Part shown: positions 63,052-64,000 of the stretch, piece after piece
Numbering within the stretch: the stretch's first letter is position 1
Layout of the letters: each line of letters starts with the position of its first letter
Source: Algoriphagus sp. AGSA1
GTDB taxonomy: Bacteria > Bacteroidota > Bacteroidia > Cytophagales > Cyclobacteriaceae
DNA length: 64,000 nucleotides
Assembly: GCF_021390545.1 (NCBI RefSeq)
Contig: NZ_JAJUWR010000017.1
Coordinates: 79,412 to 143,411, forward strand
Reading direction: 5' to 3'
Translations under genes and position numbers: made by a program
The notes under the pieces: generated by a model
What the model was told of the DNA's origin: nothing
Databases searched by the model: none
The model's input: only the letters and a program-made list of their open reading frames with translations

Positions 63052-63984
63052 ATGGAATATTACAACAAAGTAATCGAATCAGTCAATGTAAGGTTTATCC
63101 GCGGGAATAACTTCCGGGTTGAAAAGCCTGCCTCTGTGACAGATTATTCTGAATCGGATAACACCCTGATTTTACTTCACCATGGCACCCTCAAGTTTGG
63201 AGAAGATCAGGAGCTACTGAATGAAGGGGAGGTTTTGTTTTTGCCGGCTGAGCAAAAAACCAAACTCACCTTGGGAGGTGGGGCAAAAAAAGGAGAGATA
63301 AGTAAGGATAAATTCCAGGAGAATAAGAAAAAATATCTTCAGAGTATTAGTTTCAGGGAAATTAAAAATTCGGAGGATGACTGTATTTCCATTTTAGGTT
63401 TTGAGTCCAAAGTCTTCGATGTGGTCAATTTTTTTAATTCTTTGGGCATTCCTCCATTTATCATCCGGTTTAATGACCGCCTGGCTACTATCATAGAAGA
63501 CCTGATGAAGGAAGTGGAAGTGAGCAATGTGGGCAAGGAAAGAGCCATGAAGGCTCATACGGAGTTATTGGTTATAGAACTACTTCGCCATATACTCAAA
63601 AACAGGCTTTTTCTCGAAGAACTATCTACCAATGCGACCTACTTCAAGGATCCCCGTTTGATAGATTTATTTAATTTTATCAAGGCCAATCTGGGAGGGG
63701 ATCTTTCCAATAAAATCCTTGCTAAGGTGGCCAATGTCTCTGAGGACTACGTGGGTCAGTATTTTAAAATGCTCACGGGGATCAATCCTCAGGATTACAT
63801 CGAGTATCAGCGGATGGAAGCAGCTGTAGAACTTCTGAGAACCACCAAAAAGTCAATCCGGGATATAGGCAAAGAAGTGGGATATAAAGACACCGCCTAT
63901 TTCTGCAGAAGATTTAAGATGATGTACGGAGTGCCTGCGGGAAGAATGAGAAGAAGGGACTCCTTAATTAACGTTCAGGGATAA
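63052..63984 (+). CDS. AraC-family transcriptional regulator
   Basis: A 310-residue protein. The N-terminal half looks like a cupin-type ligand domain (LILLHHGTLKFGEDQELLNE, then GEVLFLPAEQKTKLTLGGGA). A helical linker follows, and the C-terminal AraC double helix-turn-helix is clear (LSNKILAKVANVSEDYVGQY; NPQDYIEYQRMEAAVELLRT; SIRDIGKEVGYKDTAYFCRR), ending at YGVPAGRMRRRD. It should bind DNA in response to a small ligand or a stress signal. No target gene is adjacent, since the window ends 16 nt after its stop. Confidence 0.92.
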   Translation: MEYYNKVIESVNVRFIRGNNFRVEKPASVTDYSESDNTLILLHHGTLKFGEDQELLNEGEVLFLPAEQKTKLTLGGGAKKGEISKDKFQENKKKYLQSISFREIKNSEDDCISILGFESKVFDVVNFFNSLGIPPFIIRFNDRLATIIEDLMKEVEVSNVGKERAMKAHTELLVIELLRHILKNRLFLEELSTNATYFKDPRLIDLFNFIKANLGGDLSNKILAKVANVSEDYVGQYFKMLTGINPQDYIEYQRMEAAVELLRTTKKSIRDIGKEVGYKDTAYFCRRFKMMYGVPAGRMRRRDSLINVQG

Positions 63985-64000
63985 ATTCAATAACTGTCTG

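Noticed and set aside
1..64000. CRISPR arrays, tRNA/rRNA genes, prophage or transposase genes
   Set aside because: I looked for regular spaced repeats, cloverleaf-like sequences and family motifs and saw none. Short or unusual RNAs could still be missed by eye.

Overview
The window looks like a chromosome segment of a Bacteroidota, most likely class Cytophagia and family Cyclobacteriaceae (Algoriphagus-like). The signs are a SusC/SusD pair, a type IX secretion C-terminal sorting domain, YCF48-type beta-propeller proteins, bacillithiol synthase BshA, DUF4270 beside a stand-alone starch-synthase-like domain and panC/panD, TAnnTTTG-type promoters, few Shine-Dalgarno sites and moderate GC. The assignment comes from gene content only. 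No tRNA, rRNA, CRISPR array, transposase or phage gene was seen.

Layout. 1-9595 (+) is a surface-polysaccharide locus: the end of a Wzx-like flippase, a GT2 glycosyltransferase, a Wzy/O-antigen-ligase-like membrane protein, a secreted unknown, a 2-oxoglutarate/Fe(II) oxygenase, two GT4 glycosyltransferases and a DUF1972 glycosyltransferase. Two gene wrecks lie inside it: a SAM methyltransferase that once overlapped the polymerase stop codon, and a DUF1016/YhcG-type nuclease. 9679-21600 holds mostly single genes: OsmC, a TonB-dependent receptor, a GH29 fucosidase, a GMC oxidoreductase with its small subunit, BshA, a fatty-acid hydroxylase, a YeeZ-like epimerase, a CsaA-like tRNA-binding protein and a small exported unknown. 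21656-36368 (-) is a nutrient-uptake island: c-heme DUF3365 lipoprotein, SusC, SusD, a large FG-GAP/ASPIC-UnbV lipoprotein, a formylglycine-enzyme-like domain without catalytic cysteines, a Gfo/Idh/MocA oxidoreductase, a sugar-phosphate-isomerase-like protein, a YCF48 lipoprotein and a HisA paralogue that has lost a catalytic aspartate. 36700-39510 is a T9SS-exported YCF48 protein. 39511-43978 is a repeat-rich stretch with a DoxX-like protein, a small zinc-peptidase-like protein and a LytS/LytTR two-component pair. 43979-49695 is a complete seven-gene Mrp Na+/H+ antiporter operon. 49781-63984 holds a GNAT, prfA, a siderophore receptor behind two Fur-like boxes, glmS, DUF4270, the stand-alone starch synthase N-domain, panC-panD, a flippase-like membrane protein, a YugP-like zinc peptidase, an acyl-CoA dehydrogenase and an AraC regulator.

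The least ordinary signal is in the non-coding DNA. One family is a leader element that starts ATGAAATCGAGC. It occurs four times, each time in the same orientation 43-107 nt upstream of the next gene's start codon, and it opens a mini-ORF beginning MKSS. Two copies share a 63-nt core with imperfect terminal inverted repeats, and one copy is bracketed by duplicated translation-start regions. A second family of intergenic elements shares the core CTATTGTCGTCAAAAA and/or a perfect AGAAAATCCC/GGGATTTTCT hairpin and has three or four copies. No enzyme that could move either family is in the window.
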